Source of the DNA: Medicago truncatula
Taxonomy: Eukaryota > Streptophyta > Magnoliopsida > Fabales > Fabaceae
Length of the DNA: 64,000 bases
Reading direction: 5' to 3'
Assembly (NCBI RefSeq): GCF_003473485.1
Contig: NC_053045.1
Location: 63,241,994 to 63,305,993, forward strand
A program made the translations under genes and the position numbers. Below are positions 46,371-58,189 of the stretch, piece after piece (the stretch's first letter is position 1; every line of letters starts with the position of its first letter). The notes beneath the pieces were generated by a model, which saw nothing but the letters and a program-made list of their open reading frames with translations, searched no databases and was not told the DNA's origin.

Positions 46371-49300
46371 ATGATGCAACCAGGAGGACCAGGTATGCCA
46401 CCACCCAACTTGGCTCAACAATTTCATCAACAAGTACAACAGCAACATCAACAACAACCACCCTACATGATGATGCATCCTCCTCAGCCTCAACCTCAAC
46501 CACAAACTCAACCTCCTCAGATGTGGGCCCCTAACGCCCAGCCTCCTCAACAATCGGCGGTTCCTCCTCCTTCCAGCGCCGATGAAGTCAAAACTCTCTG
46601 GATCGGTGATTTGCAATATTGGATGGACGAGAATTATCTTTATAACTGTTTCTCTCACACCGGCGAGGTATAATAACCGCTTTTATTATTATATGTTTTT
46701 AGATCTATAGATTTTAAATCTCTCTTGTTAGGGTTAAACTATTTTTTTTTTTTTTTTTTTTAGAAAATTGTTAGGGTTAGTTGAAGCATGAAGTTTATGT
46801 TTATCTGAACAAAAACAAATTTGTTATGTTTATTTTTAATTTGAATACGAGGTTCTTTTCAAAAGATCAGTTTGTTATGAAAACGTTGTTTTCTGTTTTG
46901 AGAAATTGGATAATCTTGTTTGTGTATGGTTTATTCATTGTATTTAATTTGTTTACATTGACGGTGTAAAACTTTTGTATGCATGCATCCTATCAAATCA
47001 TGATATGTGGTTCTTTTAGAAAAGACCAGTTTGTTATGTAATCAATGTATTTTGTTTGGTGAAATTGGGTAATCTTGTGTATATATGGTTTATTTATTGG
47101 ATTTAATTTGCATACACAGACAGTGTACAGCTTTTTTACATATGCATCCTAACAAATCACGACTAACAAATCACGACAATAGATATTTATGTAGATATTT
47201 TAGAAACCAAGCTATATATTTGGCACTATGGTGAAACTAATATGTCAGCTTTATTTATTATTTATTCTCTTTGCTTGAACTGTTTATTGTTCAAGGTGAT
47301 TGTTATAGTATGATTTTTACTATGTTCATAACTAATAAGTCAACTTTGAAGGCTTTTTGTTTATTATTTAAGGAATTGTGCTGTTCCTTTGTAGGTTGGA
47401 TCTGTTAAAGTTATTCGTAATAAGCAGACTAATCAATCTGAAGGTTATGGGTTTCTTGAGTTTATTAGCCGTGCTGGTGCTGAGAGAGTACTTCAAACAT
47501 TTAATGGCACCATTATGCCAAATGGTGGCCAGAATTTCAGATTGAACTGGGCAACTTTTAGTTCTGGTGAGAAGCGTCATGATGATTCTCCGGACTACAC
47601 CATATTTGTTGGTGACTTGGCTGCTGATGTTTCTGATCATCATTTGACGGAAGTGTTTAGAACTCGGTATAATTCAGTTAAGGGTGCCAAAGTTGTAATC
47701 GACAGGACCACTGGTAGGACAAAAGGTTATGGTTTTGTTAGGTTTGCTGATGAGAGTGAACAAATGAGGGCTATGACTGAAATGCAAGGGGTTCTTTGTT
47801 CCACAAGACCCATGCGTATTGGACCAGCCTCTAACAAAAACCTTGGCACACAGACTTCAAAAGGTTTGTTTTTTTAATGGTTGATATACGTTGGCCAACA
47901 TAAAGATAAACTTGAGCTGTTTTCCTTCAGATGCCAGTGTTTAACCTATTGATGAATAATGATACTGTTTGGATATAATGTTTGATGTCTCCCTGTTATA
48001 TTTATTGTGTGAATCCCTAAATGTTATCCTTTAGTATATGATAAGTTTCAGTCAGGCTCTTGAAGATATGCTGTCTAAACTCAATGCTTGTTCGTAATTT
48101 CGTTTCAAAATTTGGGCTAAGTAAATCATGTAGAATAATAAAATCTTATAGAACTCGTGTTGTCTCAAAGCAGGGTTTCAAGAGGCTCTGTCATCTCGAG
48201 CCTGGAACTGATTTCAGCTGAAATGGTTACCATTTTAGTGCATGGCCTTCCGTAGGTCAGTAATCCGTTTATGTCTCGCCCATTAATTTTTTGGTGGCAT
48301 TTTCTTTCCCGCCTTTATTCCGCACCTATTCTGTTTACTTCTCTTTTCCATTCGTTTTGTTCGCTTTCTTTTAAGCCAAATTACATACCGCAGCTATTCA
48401 TAGTTTTTAATTTTTTTCAGCCCACCTTTCTTTGTTTCAGCTCTTAATTTTTATTCTTTCGAGCTTTACTTCATTTGGTATTTTAAATTATATCCAAATA
48501 ATCTTAGTTCTTGCATTAGAACTACATCTTTCAATTTTATTTGCAAGATTTATCTTGTTCTGCTACAGCAAATCTTGTTTACTTTTAATAATTTTTGGTT
48601 CATCTGTCTGATGCTTTAATGATTTAAGTTACCAATCTCAAATCCACATGGGTAAAACGTGGAGTCCTGGTCTTTAGTGCTTTCGTTTTGTAGAATCTGT
48701 ACTATTCAGTCTTGGTCTTTAGTGCTTTCGTTGTGTAAAATCTGTACTATGAAGATTGGTTGTTCGTTGTCACGTTCTTTACTTTTTATTTTCACGATGT
48801 TATGGCCCTTTCTCTTTCTTTGTTAGTTTCTGCACTGTTTGGCATACTAAAGTTATAATTTATCATATATTACTCAGTCTAATGGGTAGTGTAATCTTTT
48901 AGAAGTTGATGCATTGTGAAGTTTTTTCTGCACAAGCATTTGACAGTTTCTTGCGCTGTTCTTTATTTCAATCTCTATGTTAACTTTGATTATAATATAG
49001 GACACAAGGAAGATCGATGCCATTTCTATATGCTTTGATGCATATGTAAATAAATTTACACACACACACACACACAGGCGCAGTCCTTGCATTGCTCAAC
49101 ACTTAAACTATTTTTATTGAATATTCACGTAATTGTCTGAATCCTTGGTTCATTTTTGTCCATGATTTATTGTATAGATGAATAGTTATCTTCTCTCTTA
49201 TTTCAACATGGATGGTGTGTGTAAGGCACCGACCTTTTTATTGCTCCTCAACCTTGGGTGCATCCTTTCATTGCACATGTTAAGTAAAATGAATGTGTTT

Positions 49301-50340
49301 ATTTTATACTGACTTCATTTCTATTTGTTGAATGTTTATAGTTATTTGTTGCTTTTGAAATCCCTCGTGTACTTGCTTTCGGAATGAATTATCTTCATCT
49401 GTAAATGAATATTCGAAGCATCTGAATAGCTGTTTTGACTGAAAATATGAACAAATTTTGCTTGAAAATTATGTCACAGAAATACAAGCTGTGCATTTTA
49501 TTATATATATGGTATTGGTTTATTTTCTGTCTTTTTTCTATGAACTGCTTCCTTCCATGTCATATGTCATTTATCTTTTTATTTTATTTTACTTTGAAAA
49601 TGCAGCTTCTTATCAGAATCCACAAGGAGGGGCACAGAACGAGAATGATCCAAATAATACAACCGTGCGTATTTCTTTATAACATAGAAATTGTTCTCTT
49701 TTATACTTGTTTGTAACCTACCTGATTTCTCTTCATTGCAGATTTTTGTTGGCAATTTGGATCCTAATGTCACAGATGAACATTTGAAACAAGTTTTTAC
49801 CCAGTATGGTGAACTGGTTCATGTTAAGATTCCATCAGGCAAGAGATGTGGGTTTGTCCAATTTGCAGACAGGTAAATTAATCATTTAGATATTTGATAT
49901 TTACCTTATGACAGTATTACTTCCCATTCTATTCAGTACTCTGATTGTGCCACTATATTTCATATATCAGGAGTTCTGCTGAGGAGGCACTACGGGTTTT
50001 AAATGGTACACTTCTAGGTGGTCAAAATGTCCGGCTTTCATGGGGCCGAAGCCCGGCAAACAAGCAGGTAATAGTTTTGAGATTGTTATAAACTGCATTT
50101 GATGCAAACTTTTGACTTATTTTGATAAACTGTAACGGATTTCCTTCTGATTTTCAGACTCAACAAGATCCAAACCAGTGGAATGGTAGTAGCAGTTACT
50201 TCGGCGGTTATGCCCAAGGTTATGAAAATTATGCTTATGCCCCTCCTGCTGGACAAGACCCAAATATGTATGGCAGTTATCCGGCGGGGTATGCAAGTTA
50301 CCAACCTCCTCAGCAGCAACAGCAATTAGGATATAGTTAA
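46371..50340 (+). CDS. RBP45/RBP47-type three-RRM RNA-binding protein
   Basis: Six exons (46371-46667, 47395-47863, 49606-49664, 49742-49872, 49971-50067, 50158-50340) give 411 residues. The order is a Gln/Pro-rich N-terminus (about 1-70), RRM1 (TLWIGDLQYWMDENYLYNCF...GYGFLEF), RRM2 (YTIFVGDLAADVSDHHLTEV...KGYGFVRF), RRM3 (IFVGNLDPNVTDEHLKQVF...CGFVQF) and a Tyr/Gly/Gln-rich tail. By family knowledge these are oligouridylate-specific hnRNP-like nuclear proteins that bind poly(A)+ RNA and can enter stress granules. The two RNP motifs are intact in each RRM. The RRM1/RRM2 linker keeps the conserved SSGEKRHDDSPDYTIF. All introns are GT-AG, intron 2 is about 1.7 kb, and no lesion is seen. RBP45 fits better than RBP47 by length. 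Confidence 0.93.
46851..47165. repeat. imperfect 157-bp tandem duplication in RBP45-like intron 1
   Basis: GGTTCTTTTCAAAAGATCAG at 46851 recurs as GGTTCTTTTAGAAAAGACCA at 47008, and similarity continues through ATGGTTTATT and GCATCCTA. Confidence 0.7.
48668..48756. repeat. short tandem duplication in RBP45-like intron 2
   Basis: TGGTCTTTAGTGCTTTCGTT occurs twice about 45 bases apart, each followed by AATCTGTACTAT. Confidence 0.75.
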
Positions 50341-53300
50341 AAAGTTCAGCCCCACATTTTCTATTCTGTACTTCTGAGACTTAATTTTGGTTGCCTTTCT
50401 TTTTGTGTCTTGTGAAACTTTATTTTGAGGGGAACTTGAAACCCATTTTGCTCCGTTGTTTATTTAACTTGTCTCCTGTGTTCGCTAAAAACATTTATAT
50501 TCTATGCGGACCTTATGTATCCTTAAAATATTTGCTTGCTATCTATATTTTATGAATTGCCGCATTTTCAATATCCTGTGTTTAATTTATTTGTAATTGG
50601 ATTTTTAAAGTAACGAGCCCGAAAGGGATATGCTTTTATTTCCTGTTTTATTCACAAACAGGAGAGTAAGTCTACTAAACTCATAAGTTGTCCTAAACAG
50701 GAGAGCAAGTCTTTTAAACCTTAAAATTGATTTATAGTTCTAACTTCTAAGAATCCAAATAATGTTACTGTAAGTTGTTCCTTCGCTAGGTATACTTAGC
50801 AAAGCAAACATACTTCTTACTTGATGGACACCTGAACCTGACTCCCCAAACTTGGAGAAATGTTTCTACGGTGTGACTTCTTATCTTTGTCAATGGAAGA
50901 GATTATCTCGGCCTCGAAGATATCAAATGGTTGGATGCTGGTGTACAAGTATTCTAATGCACCCTTTTCTATCTCATCTTCTCGTGCATGAAAAGTTAAT
51001 AAATTGATTAGGAATTTCATACATAACAAAAACATTTCCTGATATGACAACAACGAATACAAATAACGAGAGTATAAACTAATTTAATGCATTCAACATT
51101 AACATTAAAAACTTTCTCTTCGACTATGACCTATCTTTGTGTCTAATGTTTTGGTGGTGGAGACAAAGTAAATGTGCGCCTACATAGAAGCTACAAAAAT
51201 TAATCCAAAAAGCAACCTCTTTACTTTCACGGTAAATGACTCTTAAAAGTGCGGCACTAGAAGAAAAATGCAAATCCAAATATATCATTACTCTTCTTCA
51301 TCAATTTCAATCACTTAATAGGCTTGGCCCTCAAAAACAAATAAACCATTTGATAGACTCTTCAACGAGCACTAATAAATTGCTGTGATATCAACTTTTT
51401 TAGAGTGTTAGTTTTGAAGCAAGAAATACACAATCATGTTAGGTATGGAAGGTGGTTGATAACCTGCTTTGATAACCTTCAAATTACACAAAGAAGGACA
51501 CTTAACCTCTAATAAAACAGGAAGTGATGACAGATCTACACAATGAGGAATGAGGGTGAATAGGATCAACTATGCAAGTCAATTGATTTTAAACAGGATT
51601 TAGGAATAAAATAAAGAATCTTAAGAAGAAAGGGAAATTAATGCGTGAAAACATGACAAGAAACCGGAAGAGTGGCTATAGCAACAAAATAAAGACCTCA
51701 TGATTACTGGTATAAGTAAAAGTACAAAGACTTGGAGCAGATAGCTTAATTTTGGCAGTTTTGGCAAATTCTGATGATTTATTACAAATAGATAAATTAA
51801 CAAGGGCTTCACTTCACTTGATATGATGAAGACATGTGCATCCCTTACCTCACACCTACAGATGAACAAACTATTCGACCTTTTAAAGGATAAAAAGGGC
51901 TCATCACAACTGTCGCAAAATGCAAAATTCTTCAGAGAATTGAATGTGGTGATGTAAACCATCCTCCACATCCTCTTTGATTTCCATCTTCATGTACAAT
52001 TTTACTGACTCTGTCTATATAGGAAAAAGCCAAGTGACTCAATGTTATTGCTATAGAAGGAAGGCACTTTATTTAGGTTATTGCTGCTATTGAAGGAAGG
52101 CACTTTATTTAGTTTTGATCACTTTGGAAATCTTTTGATAATTCAAAGATTTTTACACTAGAGGAGATTTGTAAGATCTTTAACATTAAGAATGAGCGCT
52201 TGACACCTTTCCGAAAAAGTTGGGAATGTGTTTAGCAGCAGCCTTCATGAGCGCGCCAAATCGAAAAGTTGTGGAGTCGGAATTCTAATGATTTTGAATA
52301 GTATAGTAGTGCACCGGGAGAATGAATGTTTTAGAGAGAAGATTGCTGAAATGTTGATTGATTCTGAAACGAGGTACATGACTTTGTTTAAAGGAAACTA
52401 ATAAGTTTTTTTGTTAGAAGTCCTAGAAAGAGTTAGAAAGGAAGTGATAATTAAGGAAACTAATAATCTAATACTTAAGTCCCGTTACATAAATTACTTA
52501 TTGTAGAGCAATTGCACTCAAACAACAATTTATCCGATCCCAAGGAATCATCATTCCTGTCCAGCTTCAATAATAATAATCAATACTACTTCCATCAAAG
52601 CATGCCAAAACATACCAAATCCATCAAAATGTATGAAATTATTCGGAGGAAACAATCAACTAACAATTATATTATACTAGCGAACAGATGGACACTCACG
52701 TGTCCGTTTTTTCGCTTTTTTTATTGTGCAAATATTTGAAAATTATGAATGATGTTTTTTTTTTAATGAAATTTTGATTTTGATTAAAACTAAAAATATA
52801 AATATTTGTTGCTTTGAAGTTATAACAAACCGAGCTAATTATGATTATCTATTTCAATGACAACAACAACATAACAAAAAAATATAATATAATATTTTTT
52901 TAATGACGTACCAACAACAATCTTTATTTTAGAATAAGTTGTTTAAGAGTATATTTGGGATAATTAAAATATATATATATTCATATCGTGTTTGTTACAT
53001 TTTTTAATATTTAAATTTATTTTTATCTATTTGTTACATGTATTATTAATATTGAAAATTGAATGTATTTTTAGAAAGAGAAAAAGTCATCGTAAAAGAG
53101 CTGAAAAGAGCTGTTTTTTTTATATGTAGTATATATTTATTCATATTTTTATTATATTTATTAAGAAAATTTATATTATATTACATTATTAGTTGTTTTT
53201 AAATAGATTTTAAGCAACATGTGTCTCACTAGTACCAAAAGAAATAAGATTACCCATTCATCTAATCATAAATTGTACCACATCGTTATTTTTAAATATA

Positions 53301-53575
53301 TTTGAAATCAATGAAATTTTTATATCGGAAATATATATATATATATCTTAAATCTATTCTATTTTTCACTCTAATTTTAAATCTAAATTTTATGCAGCAA
53401 TTTTTTTTTTGTTCGGGTTGAGTATGTTATATCTTGTATTTTCTGAGCGAATCTAAGATATATTTCGTTAAAAAATATGTATACAAAATAGCTTATAAAT
53501 ATGAGAAACGTGCAATCAATCTCACAGTTTTTTATGCAGCAATATATTTTTTGTTAGGGCCAACGATTTCACACC
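50341..53575. other. spacer without a recognised gene
   Basis: After the RBP45-like stop comes a presumed 3' untranslated region. Minus-strand frames at 50817-51062 (ending IEKGALEYLYTSIQPFDIFE, then a basic tail) and 51621-51971 could not be linked to a family or to a spliced model. A short tandem duplication (GAAGGAAGGCACTTTATTTA twice at about 52056-52111) and AT-rich microsatellites (about 52970, 53335) are present. Confidence 0.4.
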
Positions 53576-54056
53576 ATGTCTTCAACCAATAAGATCACTC
53601 TGAAAAGTTCAGACGGCAAAACTTTTGAGGTTTATGAGGATGTGGCACTGGAATCACAGACAATCAAGCACATGATCAAGAAGAATAGTGGCAGCGACAA
53701 TGAAATCGTTATTCTGAACGTTAAGGGCAAGATCTTGACGAAGGTTATTGAATACTGTAAGAAGCATGTGGAGGAAGCATGTGGAGGCTCGTTGGGAAGC
53801 TGAATTCGTTAAGGTTGATCGTAAGGTTAAGAAGCGTGTCGATGATCTCAAGGCTTGGGACGCTGAATTCATGAAGCAGGTTGATCAGGATACCCTTAAC
53901 GATCTCCTTCTAGCTGCAATTTACTTGAACATCAAAGAATTGCTGGATCTTACTTGTCCGGCTATAGTGGAAGCTCGTAGGAGAGACACATTGTTTGTGT
54001 TTCTTATTCTTTTTGTTTCTTTGATGTTTTTTTTGTTTTGTGTTAAGAAGATATAA
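53576..54056 (+). pseudogene. SKP1-like gene broken by a 13-bp duplication
   Basis: The frame from 53576 is a good SKP1/ASK N-terminus ([42 protein letters not shown]), the SCF adaptor that links CUL1 to F-box proteins. GAAGCATGTGGAG is present twice in tandem (53761-53773, 53774-53786), which shifts the frame to an early stop at 53803. In the shifted frame the SKP1 sequence goes on ([40 protein letters not shown]), so without the second copy the frame would stay open. The C-terminal F-box-binding helices (the KTPEEI... region) are absent; instead the frame ends in a hydrophobic [15 protein letters not shown] tail and stops at 54056. No introns, as is common for plant SKP1-like genes. Probably non-functional. 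Confidence 0.85.
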
Positions 54057-55003
54057 GGCTATTTGTTTTTTTGTTTTCTTTATCTTTCGGATTATTTGGG
54101 TTGACTTGTGTGTCTCTTCTGGTTTGTTAGACCTTTACTTAATTTTCTACTCTAAGATTACTGAATTTCTTTATCAAATTTACGATTAGCATAAACTATT
54201 CTTATTTATCGTGTTAGTATTATATTGCTATAGAACGATATCTTTGAGTTATATATAAAGTTTAATTGATGGCTCACACAACTCAGTTTATAAAATTGAT
54301 TAAAATAGCCAATAAGTTTGATTATTTGGCAAAGAGTCGATCTTTTTGGTGTTAATCCTCCCATATTAGGGGAAAAGGGCATAACAATCCGGAGTTTGGC
54401 TGTGAGGTAAGGATAATCTGAACAAAAATTATACCATCCAAATCGAACCCTGGGTTCCTCCGAATAATTCATCCTTGGTGAAACTCATTAACCACTTCAA
54501 CTCAATTGCTTGGTTGATAAAGAGTTGACTTATCAAGCCGTTGATTCAATTCTCGTTGCTTGCGTTAGGACCTTTTTATGGATGATTTGTAAATATATAT
54601 TAGACGTTCACTTTACCTTGATGTTTGCCCTAACATTGATGAGTCCAAAGAGGTCAATCCACCTAGACTTTTGTAAAAAAAAAAAAAAACCATCTAAACT
54701 CTTTATTAGCATTTTTTTTTACTAAAATATATTTTCTTCGTTATTTATTTTATCTAGAATAAACCCTAATAATTTTGAAGAAGAAGTCATCCATGTAAGC
54801 AAATTTTTTTGAGTCACAGGCCACATGCCAGACACCGTATGTTTGGTTGAAGTTTGGATAGGAGGGATTGAGAGAAAAATATAGAGAAATCTTATACTTT
54901 TTATGGTGTGTTTTTTTGGGAATAAGATAGATGTCAAGTGTTAGTATTTAAGCTGACGAATGAAATTTATAATGTGTGGTAAAATTAACGGTTAAAAAAT
55001 TTG

Positions 55004-55187
55004 GGTCTTGCTGACCAGTGCCCTCAGAGCAATGGTTAAGAAAATCAAAATAGTATATTTATGTTGAATTCAACAATGTTTTGACTTTTAAAAAGTCAAA
55101 TTCTTCATTTTTCACTATTTTTCAATACAATATTTTAATTTTTATCATCTTAACCAATACCTTAAGAACATTCTTTAACATTTCCCA
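55004..55187. repeat. palindromic MITE, copy B
   Basis: The left arm GACCAGTGCCCTCAGAGCAA and the right arm (reverse complement GTTAAAGAATGTTCTTAAGG) with GGTTAAGA in both match the family at 25719-25876 and 61708-61885. The remainder of 54057-56638 shows no gene; its last 700 bases probably hold the leader of the AT-hook gene. Confidence 0.6.
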
Positions 55188-56638
55188 AAAAATTTATATG
55201 CTTGTAAGAAAAATTATCACCACAAAGTTATTTGTGTCAGTCAAATAAATTAGTGCTATAAGCTCGAAAATTGACTTTGTAAAATAAAGTTTTAGGCTAT
55301 ACTCGAGAGTTGAGTTTTGGAGAACAATGGTGGAAAGATTTAATCAAATATTAGGCTATGCTCGAAAATTAAAGATTTAATTTCTAAGTGTGACAATGTT
55401 GTTCAGTTTGTTGTTTGATTTTTTCCGTCTTGTTGCAACATTTATTCGGTTTAGATTAACATAATTCTTTTGTTTGGTGTCTATACAAATTTAATCAATA
55501 ATTTTGACATCTTTAACGTCACATATTCGAAAACATGTGTATTAAGAACATTTTTATTTAGTCATATTTGTAGACATGTTGCCGTTTTTTGCTATAAATT
55601 TAAATCTTACGAGTTTGTTCAAAGATTGATAATTTTTTAGTTTTATCGACTTTGAAATCTGAAGAGACCGACTGATTCATCAATTGTAGTATTGCCCAAC
55701 ATTAATTTTGTTTTTCTTTCAAAAAAAATTAATTAATTTTGTTCTGAATAAAAGCCCAACATAATGTTGTTATTAGTAAATTTAACAATGTTTCATCGGT
55801 TTCGATTAAATAGCAACGAAGGAAACAAAATTGATCGTGTTAGATTTATTTATTCACCATAACAGAACCGCTACATTTCGTCTTCATCAACGTCTTTGAA
55901 TTTCTGCATTCCATTTGTGAGTTTTCATTTATTTACGCTTCGCTTACGTAACCAATCTATCTATATATGCAATTTTCCTTTTTCTGTTCTTAAACTAGTT
56001 TGTGCATCTATCTATTACAAAAAAAGCTTGTTAAGATTGATCTTTTTCGGTAACATTATAATTGAATAATACAAAATCATTTTTCATTAATGAAAAAAGA
56101 TTAATTTGTAAATTGTGAATTTCAAAATTCTTGATAATGTTTGTGAAAAAAGATTATTTCAGTAATTTTCTAGTACTTGTTATTTGATAGGGATTTTCCT
56201 TCTCTTTAACCAACAATTTTAACAGAGTTCATAGAAGAGAATTTAAGGAAAATAAGTTGTTTATATTTGATAGGACTTACCAATTTTAATCATTATGAAT
56301 GGTTATCTGTAAAAGGGATACAATAATCAATCCCTTTTGTTATTGGGACCACCATAGCTGCCACTGTGTTTTCATTTTTACATGATGTAGCAGTTGTTTT
56401 GAACCAATTGATATTCTGTTTGCAGTCAACTAATAAAGCAGAGAACACTATAATGCATGTCATGTTTAGAACTTTATCACCTGAGTTTGCTGCTCATTTT
56501 GAGTCTAGGTGTTGTCACAACCCTTTAATTTTTATTTTTTTTTTACTTTCATTTTCTGTTCAAACAAATGCCATGATTTCTAGTTGTGATTTTTTTCAGA
56601 GATATATTTGTTTGAGACCTTCCGGTATCTTTTGAAAA

Positions 56639-58189
56639 ATGAACCAACACAATCAAGGATTGGGCGTTCAATCAAGTGTTCCAATGAAAAGAAAACGTGG
56701 CCGGCCACGAAAAGAAGATAATGTAGTTCATGGAGTGCAAAAACCTGAGAATGTATTGAACTTCAATCAAACCGCTGGAACAACTAATAATTCCGATAGT
56801 GGTATGTTAGGGAAGACGGTCACCGGTGTCATTGAAGCAACTTTCAATGATGGATACCTTGTTAATGTTAAGGCGACAGATTCTGATTCTTTTTTGAGAG
56901 GCGTCGTGTTTCTTCCCGGACAAGTTATGCCAGTTACTGCAGAAAATGATGTGGCTCCCCATGTCCAAATGATCAACAGGACAGAGTTTCCGATTCCAAT
57001 GCCAAACTCTCAAACAAATGAGGTACAAGTTATGCCTGATACTGAAGAAAATGTTGTGGTTCCGCATGTCAGCCAAATGATCAAGCAGATGTTTGCAATT
57101 CCAAAGCCAAACTCTCAAACCCATGTGGTTCAAGTTATGCCAGTTACTGCAGAAAATGATGTGGCTCCCCATGTCAACCAAGTGATCAACACGAAAGAGT
57201 TTCCAATTCCAATGCCAAACTCTCAAACCAATGCGGTACAAGTTATGCCAGATACCGAAGAAAATGATGTGGTTCCCCATTTCAGCCAAATGATCAAGCA
57301 GATGTTTGCAATTCCAAAGCCAAACTTTCAAACCAATGAGGTACATGGTTCTCTTCCCCCATTACAATCAATCAAGCCACAAATACCGGTGCCTTTGCCT
57401 GGAGAGAACGTGCTACCGACAGAGGTTCACTCCAGTATCTCAGTTCCACCAGGGATATCAGATGCTGAGCATGTGAATCAGTCTTCCTGTCTCAATTCAA
57501 AGATGGACTGTGATAAAACTGCTGAACAAAGTGATAAATTGCACGAACTCGATGCTTCCACTCAGGTAGAAGAATCTGGTGCAGCAAAAGAGTCAAGGCC
57601 TGCATCTGAAACCATGAACCTGTTTCCAACAATTGAAAACACTGATAAGCAGCTCAGAAATGAACAAGTATTTCCTTCTGTGAATCAGCTGAATGAGTTG
57701 GTTCATGATGATCCAAATAATTCAAATATTGAACTCAACTTGGTTATTGTATCTGCTGAACCTGAATCTATGCCATCTGAACAGATTAGTAAACCTGTTG
57801 AAAACTTTGTGGAGAAGCAGAACTTAGCAGAAACAAATGTACAAGAAGATTCAAATACAACTCTTGTTTCTATTGATACTTTGAGCAATGTTTATAATAC
57901 CCCAAACTCAAATGGAAATCCAAGTACTGGCATTGCTAATATTCTGGAAATGGTACCGAATCAAGCAGTTGAGACTAAACAACCTGAATCCATGCAATCT
58001 GAACAGGTTGGTCAGTCTGATCCTTATGGTAACAAGCTTTCATCTGAAGGATGCAAGTTCATGGACAAGATTGATCCTCAAAACTGTAGCTCTCTTGGTG
58101 ATGTTAATAGGGTGGATTTCAATCATCCGACTGAATCTTTAGTTGATGCTGGGCCTTCTGACAACCAGATTGGAGCAGGCACCTTATAA
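56639..58189 (+). CDS. AT-hook protein, METABOLIC NETWORK MODULATOR 1-like
   Basis: A single open exon encodes 516 residues. The N-terminus has an AT-hook (MKRKRGRPRKED, about 16-27) for minor-groove binding of AT-rich DNA. A conserved block follows: GKTVTGVIEATFNDGYLVNV, then SFLRGVVFLPGQVMPVTAEN and DVAPHV. To my knowledge this block marks the small plant family that includes Arabidopsis MNM1 (At5g54930). The segment with PVTAENDVAPHV is amplified to four copies of 35-36 residues (about residues 95-235), arranged A-B-A-B. The rest is low-complexity, rich in Ser, Asn, Glu and Gln. The protein is therefore clearly longer than the Arabidopsis relative as I recall it. Likely nuclear. No lesion is visible. 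A leader intron is possible, since an AG acceptor lies near 56599. Confidence 0.75.
   Translation: MNQHNQGLGVQSSVPMKRKRGRPRKEDNVVHGVQKPENVLNFNQTAGTTNNSDSGMLGKTVTGVIEATFNDGYLVNVKATDSDSFLRGVVFLPGQVMPVTAENDVAPHVQMINRTEFPIPMPNSQTNEVQVMPDTEENVVVPHVSQMIKQMFAIPKPNSQTHVVQVMPVTAENDVAPHVNQVINTKEFPIPMPNSQTNAVQVMPDTEENDVVPHFSQMIKQMFAIPKPNFQTNEVHGSLPPLQSIKPQIPVPLPGENVLPTEVHSSISVPPGISDAEHVNQSSCLNSKMDCDKTAEQSDKLHELDASTQVEESGAAKESRPASETMNLFPTIENTDKQLRNEQVFPSVNQLNELVHDDPNNSNIELNLVIVSAEPESMPSEQISKPVENFVEKQNLAETNVQEDSNTTLVSIDTLSNVYNTPNSNGNPSTGIANILEMVPNQAVETKQPESMQSEQVGQSDPYGNKLSSEGCKFMDKIDPQNCSSLGDVNRVDFNHPTESLVDAGPSDNQIGAGTL
56921..57343 (+). repeat. four-copy coding tandem repeat (A-B-A-B)
   Basis: Units start with CAAGTTATGCC at 56921, 57026, 57131 and 57239, with lengths of 105, 105, 108 and 105 bases. 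Units 1 and 3 (VTAENDVAPHV, EFPIPMPNSQT) resemble each other more than they do units 2 and 4 (TEEN, QMFAIPKPN), so a roughly 210-base dimer was duplicated after the first duplication. Reading frame is kept. Confidence 0.92.

Noticed and set aside
46308-46658. 116-codon minus-strand frame opposite the first RBP45-like exon
   Set aside because: It is the antisense of the Gln/Pro-rich coding repeat; the Leu/Arg/His composition is a by-product.
56366-56635. 89-codon frame just upstream of the AT-hook gene
   Set aside because: It has no similarity to anything known and probably lies in the leader or a leader intron; it ends immediately before the real ATG.
56807-57346. 179-codon minus-strand frame
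   Set aside because: It is the reverse complement of the coding tandem repeat in the AT-hook gene, and its own repeats mirror that array.
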